In this document: piece after piece, positions 11,211 to 24,247 of the stretch | Layout of the letters: each line of letters starts with the position of its first letter | Position numbering within the stretch: the first letter of the stretch is position 1 | Source: Ampelocalamus luodianensis | Lineage: Eukaryota > Streptophyta > Magnoliopsida > Poales > Poaceae | DNA length: 64,000 nt | Assembly: GCA_036346255.1 (NCBI GenBank) | Contig: CM070624.1 | Location: 16,524,626 to 16,588,625 of the forward strand | Direction: 5' to 3' | Notes under the pieces: model-generated | Seen by the model: the letters and a program-made list of their open reading frames with translations, nothing else | Databases searched by the model: none | Told to the model about the DNA's origin: nothing | Position numbers and translations under genes: made by a program

Positions 11211-11232
11211 GCTCACTGCTCTGTCTGTCATC
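11211..11232 (+). ncRNA. miR156* (3p)
   Basis: Starts GCTCACTGCTCTGTCTGTCA and pairs with the mature strand with small bulges (AGAG/CTCT core, TGACAG/CTGTCA at the base), leaving the 3' overhangs expected of a DCL1 product. Confidence 0.88.
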
Positions 11233-11294
11233 AAGCTCCCTGGCTTTCCGGCTTCCCCTCAGCCCCCGGCCCGGCCCGGCCTCCTCGGTCGATC

Positions 11295-14200
11295 CGCCAT
11301 GCCCAAGCCCATCATACTGTACTCGCGGGCCCGCGCGTGGCTCCTTCACCTGTAGGGTGCCACAGACTCTTGCATGCCGTGTTAATCTCTCGCATTTCAC
11401 AAGCGAATGAGCGATATTTCTTTCATCTTTGTTCGCGTTCATGTGCGAGTTCTTTGGCTCGTTTTGGGTAGTTCTTTCCTTAGCATGGCACTGTTTGATT
11501 TGATTGATGGGAATGGGGAATTGCAGTTAGGACTTGGGAGTAGCTAGGAGCAAATGCCTGTACTTGCTCGCGGTTTTCCCTCCCTTGGCCTCCGTTCATC
11601 TTTTCCGAGGAGCCTACTCCATTAGGGGTACCTTTTCTGCTCCCTTCTTGGGAAGGAAATGCATATTTATTGTGCCATTGATGGATCTCGGAACACGGGT
11701 ATTAGCAGCAATGTAGCATCATCGCAGGAATCTACTGTGGATGTATGGGTAATTGATCGATCCATCGTTTTTTTACCGGATCTATTTACTCCTGCCTCTT
11801 TCTGTTCTTCCTTTTTTCCCTCTAGATCTCTACTGTTTCCAGGGTAAAGTTGAGTTAAGCACGAGATTTTCACAACTGGAGTAGAAGATGGGAAAGTGGG
11901 GGAGGCAGGAACATGGAGTTTTGATGGTGGAGAGCACAGTACGGCGACAGATCTGATATCATTTCCCTTATCATCAGGTCAGTTTTCTTCTGCTGTCTGC
12001 TGTCCTTGCTGTTCTTCAGAATTAACACCTCACATCGCCGGTATTAAAAGTGGGAGTAATGGTGCAACGATACATTGTCTCCAAATGGTTCCAGAAATGT
12101 AGGATACTGTTGAGACACTGTTCCATTAATGGTGCCCGTACCTATCCGCGTAATCCCTCGCCCCACATGTTTGACTCGCCTCTGGGTTCCTGTGAAGATG
12201 AGGAGGAAATTCCACAAGATTGTTACTAAAAAAATAACTATTCAGAAATCATGCATCCTGGTGACTTATAGATGTCTTGCAGGTAGAAGTATGAAATTTT
12301 GAATTTAGCAGATCATTTTCACTAATTTTAGTGAAAAGTTACAATTTTGGGATTATAGGCCAAGTTTTTTTTAATGTCTAGTCTGGTCGCAAAATTAACC
12401 CTTAAGGTTCAATGTACATCCTCGAATTTTCGTCCAACGTGGGATAAATATTGATCCATTTGTTGATGTAGGTTAGGGTGTTATCGGTTTAATTTGGAGG
12501 AGTTTCCTGTGCAAAGTCATGCATGATGATAAAAGACGAAATAGCAAGCTTTTCATTTACTAGTGGCTGGGTTCTCGGTTGAAATGCGTGAGTTGCAAGC
12601 GCATGCATTGTTTTTAAAAAAGAAGAGCTAAGTTGTTGATTTGTATGTTAAAACTATCTAGACATGACCTGACTAACTTGCAATATTGCATGCTTTATAT
12701 ATTTGCATATCTATCTGTAGCAAGTGGTGTTTTTAAATTGCTTACCTTCATGCATGTCTAATTGGGTATGGTGAGTTTTTTTAGTGGTATGATGAGGGTT
12801 TTCAGAAAGCAGCAGTCTGTTGGTTTATGTTCCATAGCAATCGCAGTTATTATTTGACCCCTTGAAAATTTATAAGTACGTAGACCACTCCTTATAGATG
12901 CAAAATCTGAGATCCTCTATTCATATTCTTTGTCCTTCATACCTATATCATCGAATTAACATTGATGCATGGATCTTGGATGCATGTACCGGGTGCTGGT
13001 TTGCATCTTTAACTTCTTGAGCGTACGCATGATCCTGGTTATTATTTGTAAGTGTAATTTATTTTCACAAGCATGTTAATGATCACTTTCCGTATCTCCG
13101 GTGCCTAGTGTTGTGATGTGCTCCATCACACATGCACGGTCAATAGCTATCTGATAAACAAGGTGCCTAAATTATTCAATTCAATCTTACACGATAAACT
13201 CCGAATAAGATAAACTTGGACAGTGATTTTGTCCCCAATTATCATATTACACCATCAATTTGTATGTGATAAATTAAGTGTTGGGATATTGAATTGAGAG
13301 GGGTTATTATCTACATTTGATCGTAGCCAACACTAAGTATTGCCATAACACTAATGTGTGAACAAAAGCCATTGAAGTTAGAGGATTTGCCTCTGCCAAA
13401 CTGGTTTGAGGGTCACTTAATTAAAGCGAAAAAAAGAATACATAGGAGGAATTGTGTATCTTTAATTTAAGAAAGAGAGTGACTTCAACCCATGACCTTA
13501 ACCAATAACTACCACAACGTTATGCATTACCACTTTGTTGCATTGGTGCCCACAGGGTTACTTAGAGCTAGTTTGTGGTTGTTGTATTGTGTGTGTTCTG
13601 GAGTCTTTAGTAATTCCAGTAGATTTTGTTGTTGTTGCTAAAAAAAAAAGACGCTTTAAACTAACTGCTTTATCCAAAAGTAGAAAAAAATAAGTGTTTT
13701 TGAAATAGTCATTTCAATGTCGACAAACAAAGCCTAGTTGTCCGTTGTTCTTAAATTTAGTAATATATTTTAAATAATGAAATGTTACAACAAAGTGTAT
13801 ATATTGGGGGATGTCGGAAGTATGCATGATATCTAGAGGGACATACGCAGGTAGTACGGTGTGTGATTTCAACATGTGGTTAGTTTGGGCTAAACAATTT
13901 ATAGCAGCTTCGTTCATATTCAGAGCATCATGTTTATAAAATTATACATTGGAGGAGTGTCATTAATTCAGGGATTGTTTAGATAAAGTGGAGGGTATAA
14001 GAATTAACGCAGCCCACTATTATTTTATTCAGTGTTATCACTCCAGGACGTCATGAATTGGTGTACTGTATATATACAAGTTCATGCGGGAATATCTGCT
14101 ATGTCTTGGATACGCCCACACATGTGATCATGAAAACGAATCAAAGGGCCATGTCCTCTGCTTTGGCATTCTACAATGTGAAGTAAATTCATAGGGAATA

Positions 14201-14923
14201 ATGCACTTTTGAATCTCACTGAACATAGTGGTTCTTATGTGCATGTTGACAGATTCATGCATGAAGTTCAAAGACTGTACATCGGATATACATATACGCA
14301 CATGTCAAGAAATATATTAACCAGGATTTAATCTATATGAATGTACGTGGGTAAGGAATATTGGTTAAAATTGTAAAAGTGATTACATGTAATGGGACTA
14401 AAAGTAATACAGGATGAAGTTTTGCATTGTGACTTAGTTTATGTTTTCAAGCTATATATTGTTTTGAAGGTGCATGTCCTTTAATAGCTCTATGTAGGGT
14501 ATTTGGACCTCTACTTTAATTAGTTCAAATGAGATGGTTGTATCGTTTGTCCATAGTCGTGTAATCAGAAATCAATCAGTTGAGATGAAGACAGGGAGAT
14601 ATTGATGTCAATATGACCTTGGCAGAAAATTTTGATTTTTTTTTTGTTGCCTCATTATATCAAGCATTGATTTCTGATAAGATGGTTGAATATCGACTAT
14701 CGGTATTAAAAAAAGGTATATGTTGAAATGCACCATGGATACTAATCCAAGAAAAGTATGCGCTTTGTTTGTCAGAACTCTAAATTGTCTACCATTGATT
14801 TATATAACTCTGCTGAATTATGGTAACTCATTCTTTTGGTATGCTAGCTCTTCGTATCGAAGGCAGTTTATCTAAGCTTATAACAGAATAATGGAATCAC
14901 CTACACATGGAGGGGAAACGGTA
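11295..14923. other. downstream of MIR156; no further gene recognised
   Basis: The first part (to about 12110) probably belongs to the pri-miR156 transcript or its introns. It has ordinary composition and only short chance frames. The rest, to 14923, is AT-rich intergenic DNA with no gene, no clear terminal repeats and no target duplications that I could find. Confidence 0.45.
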
Positions 14924-15765
14924 ATATGAGGATTAAATATTGAGAGAACTAGAAGCTTGCTAGTAACATTCAGATTAGAAGTATGCTTTGTGTAACCGAA
15001 CATATTAACAGTTTTTAACCTGACACTCTAATTGGTAAACAATAGCTAGCAGGATTTCTTACTGGGAAATTTAAAACTTTCATGTTCATTCAGTTATCGA
15101 TATGCACGTTTAGATAGTGCCGCCAAAATGAAAGAAGACCACTACCACTCGATATGTCAGGTTTGGATTTAAAGGTGGTTTTTGGAGGCTTAAAGTATCA
15201 ACGAAAACTAAATGCGTCATATATAGGAGTTAAATCAATGGAACAGCACTTATCTTTATATATTTTCCTGTTCATACCTGCATGGTTTAGTACCTGCCAT
15301 CAACACATGCTTTGCTGCTACTGCACAACAGAGAGAATGTCAATATATGAGGATTAAATATTGAGAGAACTAGAAGCTTGCTAGTAACATTCAGATTAGA
15401 AGTATGCTTTGTGTAACCGAACATATTAACAGTTTTTAACCTGACACTCTAATTGGTAAACAATAGCTAGCAGGATTTCTTACTGGGAAATTTAAAACTT
15501 TCATGTTCATTCAGTTATCGATATGCACGTTTAGATAGTGCCGCCAAAATGAAAGAAGACCACTACCACTCGATATGTCAGGTTTGGATTTAAAGGTGGT
15601 TTTTGGAGGCTTAAAGTATCAACGAAAACTAAATGCGTCATATATAGGAGTTAAATCAATGGAACAGCACTTATCTTTATATATTTTCCTGTTCATACCT
15701 GCATGGTTTAGTACCTGCCATCAACACATGCTTTGCTGCTACTGCACAACAGAGAGAATGTCAAT
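14924..15765. repeat. Exact tandem duplication, two units of 421 bp
   Basis: Unit 1 is 14924-15344 and unit 2 is 15345-15765. Reading them side by side I see no differences. The pentamer ATATG occurs at both unit starts and again right after unit 2 (15766-15770), so the junctions share microhomology. Each unit contains the same short frame (MSGLDLKVVF...), which has no recognisable domain and is not taken as a gene. Confidence 0.93.
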
Positions 15766-15770
15766 ATATG

Positions 15771-17853
15771 TGAACAGACAACGTACATCCATGAAGGTGG
15801 TGAATCGGTGACGTCGTTTAAGTTCCATCAGCATGTGAAGTTGTTGGATGGATTCAGGTTCAAAAAATGTTGCCCCGAAGGACTTAATTAGAACATGTGA
15901 TACGTTCAGTTTCGTCACACTTATTTGCCTGATTCTGATTCCGATATTTTGTTTGTAAATTATTCGAATCGGATGTTTGAATTAAATGTGCATGTTCGAA
16001 TTAAATGAAATCTTGTTTTTGCATATATATTTACCTAGCAAAAAAATGTTTGCATAAATCATACATCTAAACGTTCAAAGTTCAAAAAAAATTCTAAACC
16101 TCCAAATTGCCCTCCAACAAGAAAAAATTATATAGAGGGAGGAGATGAAGATCGAAGATCAGGCCCATGCAGAAAAAAGGCATAACTTACTGGGCTGCGG
16201 CCCACGAGCTGTAAGGCTCACGCCCTTCGTCCGCAAGCCCTCAAAGATTGTAGCGACAGCCACGGACCGCAAGGCCGGGGAAAGGAATGCAGCGACGCCG
16301 CGCCAACCGAGAAAGCGTACGTTTCAGCCACTTGCACGACGCACAGTGCGGCCGCCGGGCTGGGAGACCCGAAACTCGCGCGTGGTTGGCGCAGGGGGTA
16401 ACTAGCCCCCAGCCGACACGCCAGAGTTTTTTTTGAATGAACCGGCGGGATCCCTATCGAGTATATATATAAAGCAGAAGAGAATTGATCCAGTTTATAA
16501 GTGAAATCGGGGCCAAAAACTTTAACAGGTGCACGATTTCAGAGAGAAAAACCGGCAACCAAACCCCGAGACGACAAAACGACACTCACACCGGAAGGCA
16601 CAACCAGACAACAGGCTAGACCAACTCAACTCGCGCTAACCAACCAAACACTGGCCCCTCACAACTCGGTCGGTGGAGCCCAGCTCCCACGCCGCATCTC
16701 GCAGCCGACACGCCAGAGTTATCGCTCAAAAGACATCTTTAGGGTGCTCCCATGCGCAGCACCTCTCCTGCCACGCTTTCTTTGTGGCGGTCACCTTCCG
16801 CGATCCCAGTACGCGGTAAGCTACCTATTGAGCTCACAGTCCACGACAGGAACGTGTCTGTCTACGGTGTCTGTCTACCGCGCACTAGGAGTGCGGCAGG
16901 TGGCCTGTCGCGCACAGGGAGCACGGTAGGTAATACGTATTGTCTAACTAACCTGTCGTGGTACTATTTTTGTTATTTCGATCGCGAGAGGTTATATTTG
17001 CTATTTCGTTTTCAAAACGGGGTCAAATGAGCACGGCCCAGCCAACGTCCCACCTGCGCCCGGCGCGGCGCGCGTTTGCGGTGCCGCGCGGCGCATGACG
17101 GCACGGCGCACGGTGCGCTGCTCAGGGGGTTAGCCGGAAAATGGTAGGTTTCACCGCTATTGTTTGTTCTCGGGCTGGCCTTGCCGGCTGTGCGCGCAGG
17201 CCAACCCCGTCCGCGACCGCACGGGTCTCTGTTTCTGGGCCGGCATATATATGGTGTTTTTGTGGACTGGATCTCATTTGCTCTGGAATGCTCAGATGCG
17301 CTGTACAAGCCGTTCATATTTGTTTGGAAATGAAGAAGCATCCATCGACAATTTAATCGAGATTCTCACTGATTCACAAACGTGTGTTTCCATTTATTTA
17401 TTTTTTTGAAAGATGCCGATAGTGATTCAGTACTGCTACCTGCCCCTGCCCTCTTCTCCCTCCTGTTGTCGCCCAGGCTAGCACTTCCCAGACAAGCCTC
17501 AGTTTCGTTACAGAAGAATCCTCGATTTCGTACACAATGTACATGCGTACATAATGCAGGTTAACAGCAATTCCCATATGGGACATCTGATGACAGAAAG
17601 CAACGGTAAACTCGACAATGCCAGGTGCACAACAGATTGTGGAAAACGAGTGCATTTGCATCACAAAGAATATACATCATTACATGGTGCCGTTCCATTG
17701 CCATGACATGCTGCGAACTAACATTGTTCTACGCTACATTGAAGAGTGGCAAAACTTAAAAAGGAAAAAAATAGCACCGGATCACAACTACCCTACGATA
17801 CACAAAATACACATATGCTTATACATCACTTGAGCATTACTACCTCCTAATCG
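15771..17853. other. intergenic; GC-rich island with a repeated 19-mer
   Basis: From about 16145 to 17330 the sequence is GC-rich. The phrase CAGCCGACACGCCAGAGTT occurs twice (about 16412 and 16701). A palindrome-rich, GCGC-dense segment spans about 17050-17120. The open frames (86-142 codons) look like chance products of GC-rich DNA. It might be an old transposon interior, but no terminal repeats were identified. 17360-17853 is the 3' flank of the glycosylase gene. Confidence 0.35.
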
Positions 17854-20800
17854 CTATGAGATGCTGAGCTCGTCTATCGTTCTGGACAGTTCGATATCAG
17901 CAGCTAGTCCATTGGTTCCGTTCATCTTCTGTTCTGTGGCATGATTGCTACCGCCTGAATTTGCTTCACTCCCATCAGTAAGGTTAGCACCGGTGGCGGC
18001 GGCGGCGCATTCAGCAAACCGGTAGCAGGAGATAAGGTGGTCATTGGTCATGCCAGAAACTTGCATAAAGGTATACACAACTGTTGGACCCACACTACGG
18101 AAACCCCTTCGAACCAAATCTTTGCTTATCGCATCTGCTTTAGATGTTTTGACAGGTACCTGGCGGGGATACCTGAATCTGCTCAAAATAGGTTTGTGGT
18201 TCACAAAGCTCCAGCAATACTTATCAAATGACCCAAACTCCTCTACAATCTGCAATGACAAGCACATGGTTCAGATAAGAAAACATATAGTTTAAGAATC
18301 TCTTAGGTGAAGGGCATATGCAGCTTTTTTCAGTAAAAGCATGCAGGAAACTGAATCAGTTGCGAAAACATCGATAAGAAAGGTAAAAGGTTTTGTCTTG
18401 AGATGGAGTTACCAAATCCTGGGAAGACTTAAATACAGGTGAGATTGTTTGTCAAGAACCAGATCACATTTCACTTGTTCTTATCCCAATGCAGCATCTA
18501 GATTCGAGAGTACAATGTTATCATGCCAAAAAAAATATTTGTGAGTAAAGTACAAACCTTGAGTATTTGGCGTGCATTCTCAATGACAGCACGCAATTTC
18601 TGTTCGGATAACAAGGAGCTGCTAGGACTTCCTGGTGCAATAATCTTCTTCTCACTTAATTTAGAGACCAATACTGGGTCAAAATCCATGAAAACCTCCC
18701 TGCGAGGAATACTTGAGGATGTTACAAGGGTTGCCAAATATCAAAAGTATGGTCCAACTACATCAAAAGTGCGTAGAGCTACCTGAATATAGGTCTCTTG
18801 TTCAGAATTATTGGCCATGTAAGTTCAGCTAATGCACCTGAGAGCACCAGCAACTCAAACAACTTCCTGTAATTAATAAGGAGCAGTTGATACTTGATTC
18901 TTTTAAGAAAAAACAAAACCGTATTTTTTAGAGTGTTCCACAGGCACAAATAAAATGGTATTTTATCAAGGTTCGTAGTTGCATACTTGTCATCATGAGC
19001 TTGAACTCCCCATTCTTCGTCATGAAATGCAGCATAACAGGGATCTGCACTTGTAAATGAATATGTTTAAATCAACTGTCGACCACATAGAAGATAATAA
19101 GAAGATTTTGAGGGGGGGAAATACATCATGGATTACAAGAAGCATGTGATGCAATCTCAGGTAATTAGATAGGACAATAGCTTTTATATAAGATCGATTC
19201 TCCAAATAAAAACTAGATTACTGGTACAAGCAACATGATCTTATGCACCGAACAAGCAGGTAATAAGTAGGAAGGTCCAGAGTTCACCCACCGAAAAAAG
19301 ATGTCCAGATAAGTAATGGCCATTTACAATCCAAAAATGTGCTCAGGAGCTTCATACACATTCAAGCATAAGTTCATGTTTCCAAATTTAGGATGTTAGC
19401 GCACTTGATTTCAGTTTGCACTTTCAGGGATGGTTCATGCGAAAAAATAAATTTATTATTACCAAGTCCTTAATAACGAAAATAACATTTTTGGAATAAA
19501 AAGAAGAAAAGAAAAGGACCCAGTCCTGTCTACTTTAATTTCATGTTTATAAACCGGCAAACATGTGAAAGTGATTCCTCCAACTGCGGACTTAATCACA
19601 TCCCATGTTGAAAATCTGTATGCTTCTGATGATGATGATCTGAAATTAGTTCGCAGGTTTGTGAAGCTACTCAATTATTATCATCCACTTCTGTACTCTG
19701 TAAAATTTGATGACTTAGTATGTGGCTCTGTGTATTAGAAAGCTAGCCACTACAAAGATATGGGTATCACAACTGAGAACTTCTTAGAATACATCACATA
19801 AACAGACACACACACAAAAATAAGTCCTTAGCTTGCTAGGAAGGACCAACCATCTTCTCATTTTCGCCTGTTTTATTCAATCAAGATTAGCGATAGGTCT
19901 ATATATAACATGACCAACAAAACTAGTCCTACATCATGAACATTTTTTTCATATTTCTAAATGTATGGCCATGCTTTCATCATGCATCAACTTACAGAGT
20001 ATCTGATTATATGTGGTTTCAGTAAGTAAAACTAGAAAGTACCCTTTGTTCAATCACCATTGTGTGAAGCTTTTCTAGCCTCAAGTTTCAGTGGGATGAA
20101 AAACATAATGGACGATTCTATATTTGTCTAGTGTCATCTGGTAATATTCATTACATGCATACAAAATTGTTTTACTTCGAATATTTCTACCTGAAATCCT
20201 GTTTGTGCACATTCACACCAAAACCATTTGACACTTAAAAATAAGCAAAAATACTAATCTAAAAAATAAGCAAAAAAACTAATCTAATGAGTAACTTTTA
20301 TTGCCAGAATGGAAGGCTTTTAGCAATCTACCTCCTTGTGGTGATAGGCTGGCAGCTAACTAACTACTCAACGTAAAATAATGTAGCTATTGCAATGTAA
20401 CAACACAGAAAGAATATTTTCATAACATTTGGAATCTTAAAGATCAGAGGAGTCCTAATATGGAAAATGCTCCAACCATAAATGAATAGTACAAATCCTG
20501 GTCCCCGGTTTGCACCATTTAGGATTTAGCCTTTCTAACTCACGAACAATAGACCTTTTGTTCTGAATTTTGGACCAAATACATATTACCTTCTCTTGCT
20601 ACAACAGAACAACTACTGCAGTACTATAAACCATAACACTAGACCAATTGCAGGTTTATATGTTCAAGGGAGCAGTGGCTTAAAAATGCAAGCAAACCAA
20701 AAACACGCACCAGTATTAGCTGTCACCCACGCGCACCTCCTCTTCAGACCAGCCACATCACTTGGAGAAGCTGACCCAACCACCCTTTCCAGCATGGAAA

Positions 20801-21188
20801 CAACCTTATGATCAGTCTGAGAAACGGTCTTCTTCTTCCTCGCCCCAAATACCGGCCTCCCGATCCGCCCTGTGGATGCCCGGCTGCAGAATGAGTCCGT
20901 CGACGCGTCCGATGAGCATGACGCGTCAAGAGACAGCCCTGAGCGCAGTAGCAGCTCCTGCCGGCGCATCCCTGCAGGCGCGCTGAGCGAGGGCAGCAAT
21001 GTGGGCACCGCAGCCGGCTTCTTCTCCTCCGCTGTTGCTGCTGCTGCTACATCCCTCCCAGGCCTCGGCGAGGGTTTTCGACCCCGGGTAGCAGACACGG
21101 ACCGCGTCCTGCTCCCCGCAGACCGCGGCTCGGAATCTCCACCACCGGAAGCCGGCGACAGCCGCCCCCTCGCGTTAGCCCCGGACAT
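17854..21188 (-). CDS. DNA-3-methyladenine glycosylase I (TAG family)
   Basis: Encodes a 385-residue base-excision-repair enzyme that should remove alkylated adenine such as 3-methyladenine from DNA. Coding exons on the minus strand are 20711-21188, 18987-19044, 18783-18866, 18558-18699 and 17854-18249; all introns are GT/AG and the phases fit. Residues 1-145 are a Ser/Arg/Ala-rich extension absent from the roughly 190-residue bacterial enzymes. The TAG domain starts at about residue 150 (RCAWVTANTDPCY, FHDEEWGV) and runs through LFELLVLSGALAELTW and RGFRSVGPT to SGMTNDHLISCYRF near 330. Cys152, His167, His325 and Cys329 correspond to the zinc-binding quartet of bacterial Tag. At the position of the bacterial pocket glutamate there is Ser188; a Glu sits five residues later (Glu193). 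The C-terminal 50 residues are a low-complexity tail. The start is the first ATG of the GC-rich exon. A nuclear or organellar location is inferred. Confidence 0.93.
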
Positions 21189-21880
21189 TGCAAGTCACAA
21201 AAAAATAACCCTCCTCACCTTCACAGGCTTAGAACGAGACCAAATCGACGAGGCATTGCAACGGAAACATCAAATTGGGGCAAAGCAAGCACCAGATTGC
21301 AGACAACTCGCGCATTCCAAACGAACCCCAGCTCTCTCCGCAAATCCACGAACAAAACCCTAGCAATCGGCGCTCAACCTCCCCGGCATTGCCGAGAAGC
21401 AGCTCAGATGCCTCGATCCAAACCCCAGATACGCCAAGACCTTCCCACTCAGAGCTCTCAGAGCAAAAATAAAAGCTCAACCACAAAACCTCGCAAGCAT
21501 CTGTGAACAGCTCCCGCGAGGCCCGATTCGGGCTCCCCGAGCAGCATAACCCTCCTCAGAACCCTAGCAACGGCGACGCGGCGCGCGAGCAGAGACGAAA
21601 CCCTAGGACAACTGGAAGAGGAGGAGGGGGGTGGAGTGAGGAGTCCAAGCAGCAGCAGCGGCTCAAAATTTACTGCCGCTGGCATTGGTGGGTGCCTGGG
21701 TGGTGGGTGCCTGGTGTTTAGCAGTAGATTTGGTTTAGCGAGGTATCTTGGTGCTTGCGTGTGCGCGTGTTGCTTTGAACTTTGTGGAGAGAGAGAGAGA
21801 CAGGAGGAGATCTGGGCTAGCAGTGTACTCTTTTTTTTTTTTCTGGAAAAGAGGAGAGAGAGGTTTTTTCTTTAACTTAC

Positions 21881-21889
21881 TTATTTATA
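21881..21889 (-). promoter_or_regulatory. candidate TATA box of the TAG glycosylase gene
   Basis: On the minus strand GGCCTATAAATAAG places TATAAATAA at 21889-21881, about 690 bp upstream of the ATG. The intervening leader has CT-rich and CCCTAG-containing segments typical of plant 5' UTRs. The long leader may hold an intron or a second start, which I could not resolve. Confidence 0.45.
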
Positions 21890-22188
21890 GGCCTCACCAA
21901 ACCTTACCAAAATTTGTTTTAGCCATAGACTGATGTGAAAATAAACTAGAGAGCTAAGGGAGAAGAGAATATTGCCGGAATTTAGTAGCAAACCAAATGT
22001 AACCTAAATCCGATCAACGCTATCAAATTTTGGTAAAACAAACATTGGCAATCGTTGAAAGCAAACCGAACAGCCCCATCTCATGTAAGATTGGTCTGGA
22101 TATTGTTACAAGCACGCCTGTGGTTTCTTTTTAACTTCTCCACTCCGAGATGTGCTTAAGGAGGCTTATATTTGAAACCACTTGTTAC

Positions 22189-22490
22189 TAGACCTGTTCA
22201 AACGCCAAGCCGGGCCAGGCTTCGGGCTGGGCTTGAAAAGACTGGACGAAAATCTCCTGGCCCGGTCCGGCCCGAAAAACTGGTTTTCCTATTAAAAATA
22301 TTATTTCGAATCTTTTTTGGAATAAAAAATATTATTTAATTCATTTTTAGGATTAAAATAGTATATTTCTATTTTTTAATTGTTTTTTTGGAATTTCGGG
22401 CCAAGCCTCTTTCGGGATTCCTGGAATCCCGATCCCAAGCCCGCCCCGGACATAGTCGGGCTCGGACCAAGCCGCCCATGAACAGGTCTA
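22189..22490. mobile_element. hAT-like MITE, copy 1
   Basis: A 302-bp element with inverted ends TAGACCTGTTCA and TGAACAGGTCTA, GC-rich arms (multiple GGCCCGG-type blocks) and an AT-rich centre. Flanks are CTTGTTAC (22181-22188) and CTTGCTAC (22491-22498), an 8-bp duplication with one mismatch, which points to the hAT superfamily. A second copy lies in the opposite orientation at 61740-62003. Confidence 0.85.
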
Positions 22491-22556
22491 CTTGCTACTC
22501 CACTGCTAGGCTGCTAGCCGTGCTGCTACAAGATTTATGCAATTTAATATTTTTGT

Positions 22557-22732
22557 GAGTATAGAAAACTACTCGCTATGATAATAATCATCACCGGATA
22601 TTATACATAATGTAGTATTCCATGAATATACATACCTAGAGATTGAGTATAGAAGACTACTCACTCTGATAATAATCATCACCGGATATTATACATAATG
22701 TAGTATTCCATGAATATATATACCTAGAGATT
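22557..22732. repeat. Tandem duplication, two 88-bp units
   Basis: Units 22557-22644 and 22645-22732 begin GAGTATAGAA and differ at only a few positions. Non-coding. The small divergence makes it older than the exact 421-bp duplication at 14924. Confidence 0.9.
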
Positions 22733-23055
22733 GTTTTCGCGGCCGTATTTTACATTCTTTAGGTTCTTTTCCCTAACTCAACGAGTAAAAAATCACGACC
22801 GATTTAGAACGCATGAGTTCTTTACTGTTATGAAAGAAGCATTTAATGGTGGTGGTGAGTCTATCATCTACCTCCTCACCTCTTGAGTTGGTGGGATCTT
22901 TTGTAGATAAATATGTGTATACATACATATGTTACTATAAGAATCTTTTGTAGAGTCAATTAGATCATCTACGCATGTGGTTTATGATAAAACTTTTTTT
23001 GTGGCTTGTTGATAGAATGCGAATTATGTATGTAACTTTTAGATGTATGGATAAT

Positions 23056-23058
<3 letters not shown>

Positions 23059-23132
<74 letters not shown>
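23059..23132. repeat. (TA)n microsatellite
   Basis: An essentially uninterrupted TA dinucleotide tract of about 74 bp. Length is likely variable between individuals and uncertain in assembly. Confidence 0.95.
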
Positions 23133-23135
<3 letters not shown>

Positions 23136-24247
23136 CAAGTTTAGAACTTATATATGTTTATTTGAGATCCGTTGTAATGCATTAATCACAGTAAAAACCA
23201 ACTGTTGTAGTTCTTTTCGCAAAAATTTCTATAGAATTCATTTGGAACCCATGTGTTCCCAACATGCCCTCGAGCCTAAAGCTGCATGTGTTGGATTATG
23301 GGCCAAGCAGCCACCGGACATCTTTACCCTCTAGCTCGAACCGCAGGGTCCAGCCTGGAACTGTAGGCGGTGCCGGTGTCCATGCACCAGTGGTGTTCAA
23401 ATAGACGGCATGACATGGCTTGGTCGGGCATGGACCAGATTAGGTCTGCCCCGGTTGGGTAATGAGGTCTCGTGCTATGCCGGTTCATGTACGACACATC
23501 AAGTATACAGACCGTGTTAGGCCGATCCAGACACGATTAGCCTGTCAAACCAATGCCGACCCATTTAGCCCATATGATATATTTTAAAAAAAAAATGAAA
23601 AAAAATCTTAGAAAATATATCTAAATTAAAAAACCAAAATAAATTTACCTATACTTATAAAATTAACTATATGAAATTACAAAATAAAACCATATGAATA
23701 TTAAAAAATGATAATAAAATCATTTAAATATTAATAAAATGATATATATATTAAAAAATGAACAAGCCTAATGGGCCATACCGTGTCGTGCCGAGCCTGA
23801 CACTATTTGTGCCAGGCTGGGTCAGCCCGACTGGCCAAGGTGGTGACCCAAGCACGGCACGGCTCGTCCCCATACTGACTCGACACAGCTATAGTGTGGG
23901 GCGTGTCGTGCCCGGGCAGGGCCAACAGTCCCGTGCTTCAGGTCGGCCAAGAAGCACGATCCATTTGACCATCTCTACTAGTGGTGTCCAAATGAGCAGA
24001 ACGACACGCCGAGTGCACGGGTTGTGCTAGGTCGACCCAGGCACGATGCTGAACCATTTAGCCCACATGACATGAAATTTTGGGGAAAATGTAAAAAAAA
24101 CCTAGAAAATATATCTAATTAAAAAACCAAAATAAATTTATATATACTTATAAAATCAACTATATAAAATAAAAAAAACTACAAAATAAACCATATCAAT
24201 ATTTGAAAACAGAAATAAAATCATATATATATATATATGTATATATA

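Larger units (their letters stand above)
11108..11294 (+). ncRNA. MIR156: pre-miR156 stem-loop (MIR156 locus)
   Basis: This foldback is the precursor of miR156, the microRNA that targets SPL (SQUAMOSA promoter-binding-like) transcripts and maintains the juvenile phase. The mature sequence is on the 5' arm (11145-11164) and its near-complement on the 3' arm (11211-11232). The loop is a GC-rich 46 nt. The stem continues below the duplex: a GATCGAGCAGG-type outer segment at 11108 pairs with CCTCCTCGGTCGATC near 11280-11294, and GCCGGCCGGGGGC pairs with GCCCCCGGCC downstream. A long lower stem of this kind is typical of MIR156. Only one hairpin is seen, unlike tandem grass loci such as MIR156b/c. 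It lies 225 bp downstream of a TATA box and is presumably cut from a Pol II transcript by DCL1 in the nucleus. Confidence 0.95.

Noticed and set aside
10840..11442. 200-codon minus-strand frame across MIR156
   Set aside because: It is antisense to the microRNA hairpin, and the frame follows from high GC. The hairpin explains the conservation of the sequence.
15154..15811. Duplicated small ORFs (MSGLDLKVVF...) as a gene pair
   Set aside because: They are the same short frame repeated because the DNA is duplicated exactly. No domain, no promoter or splice signals.
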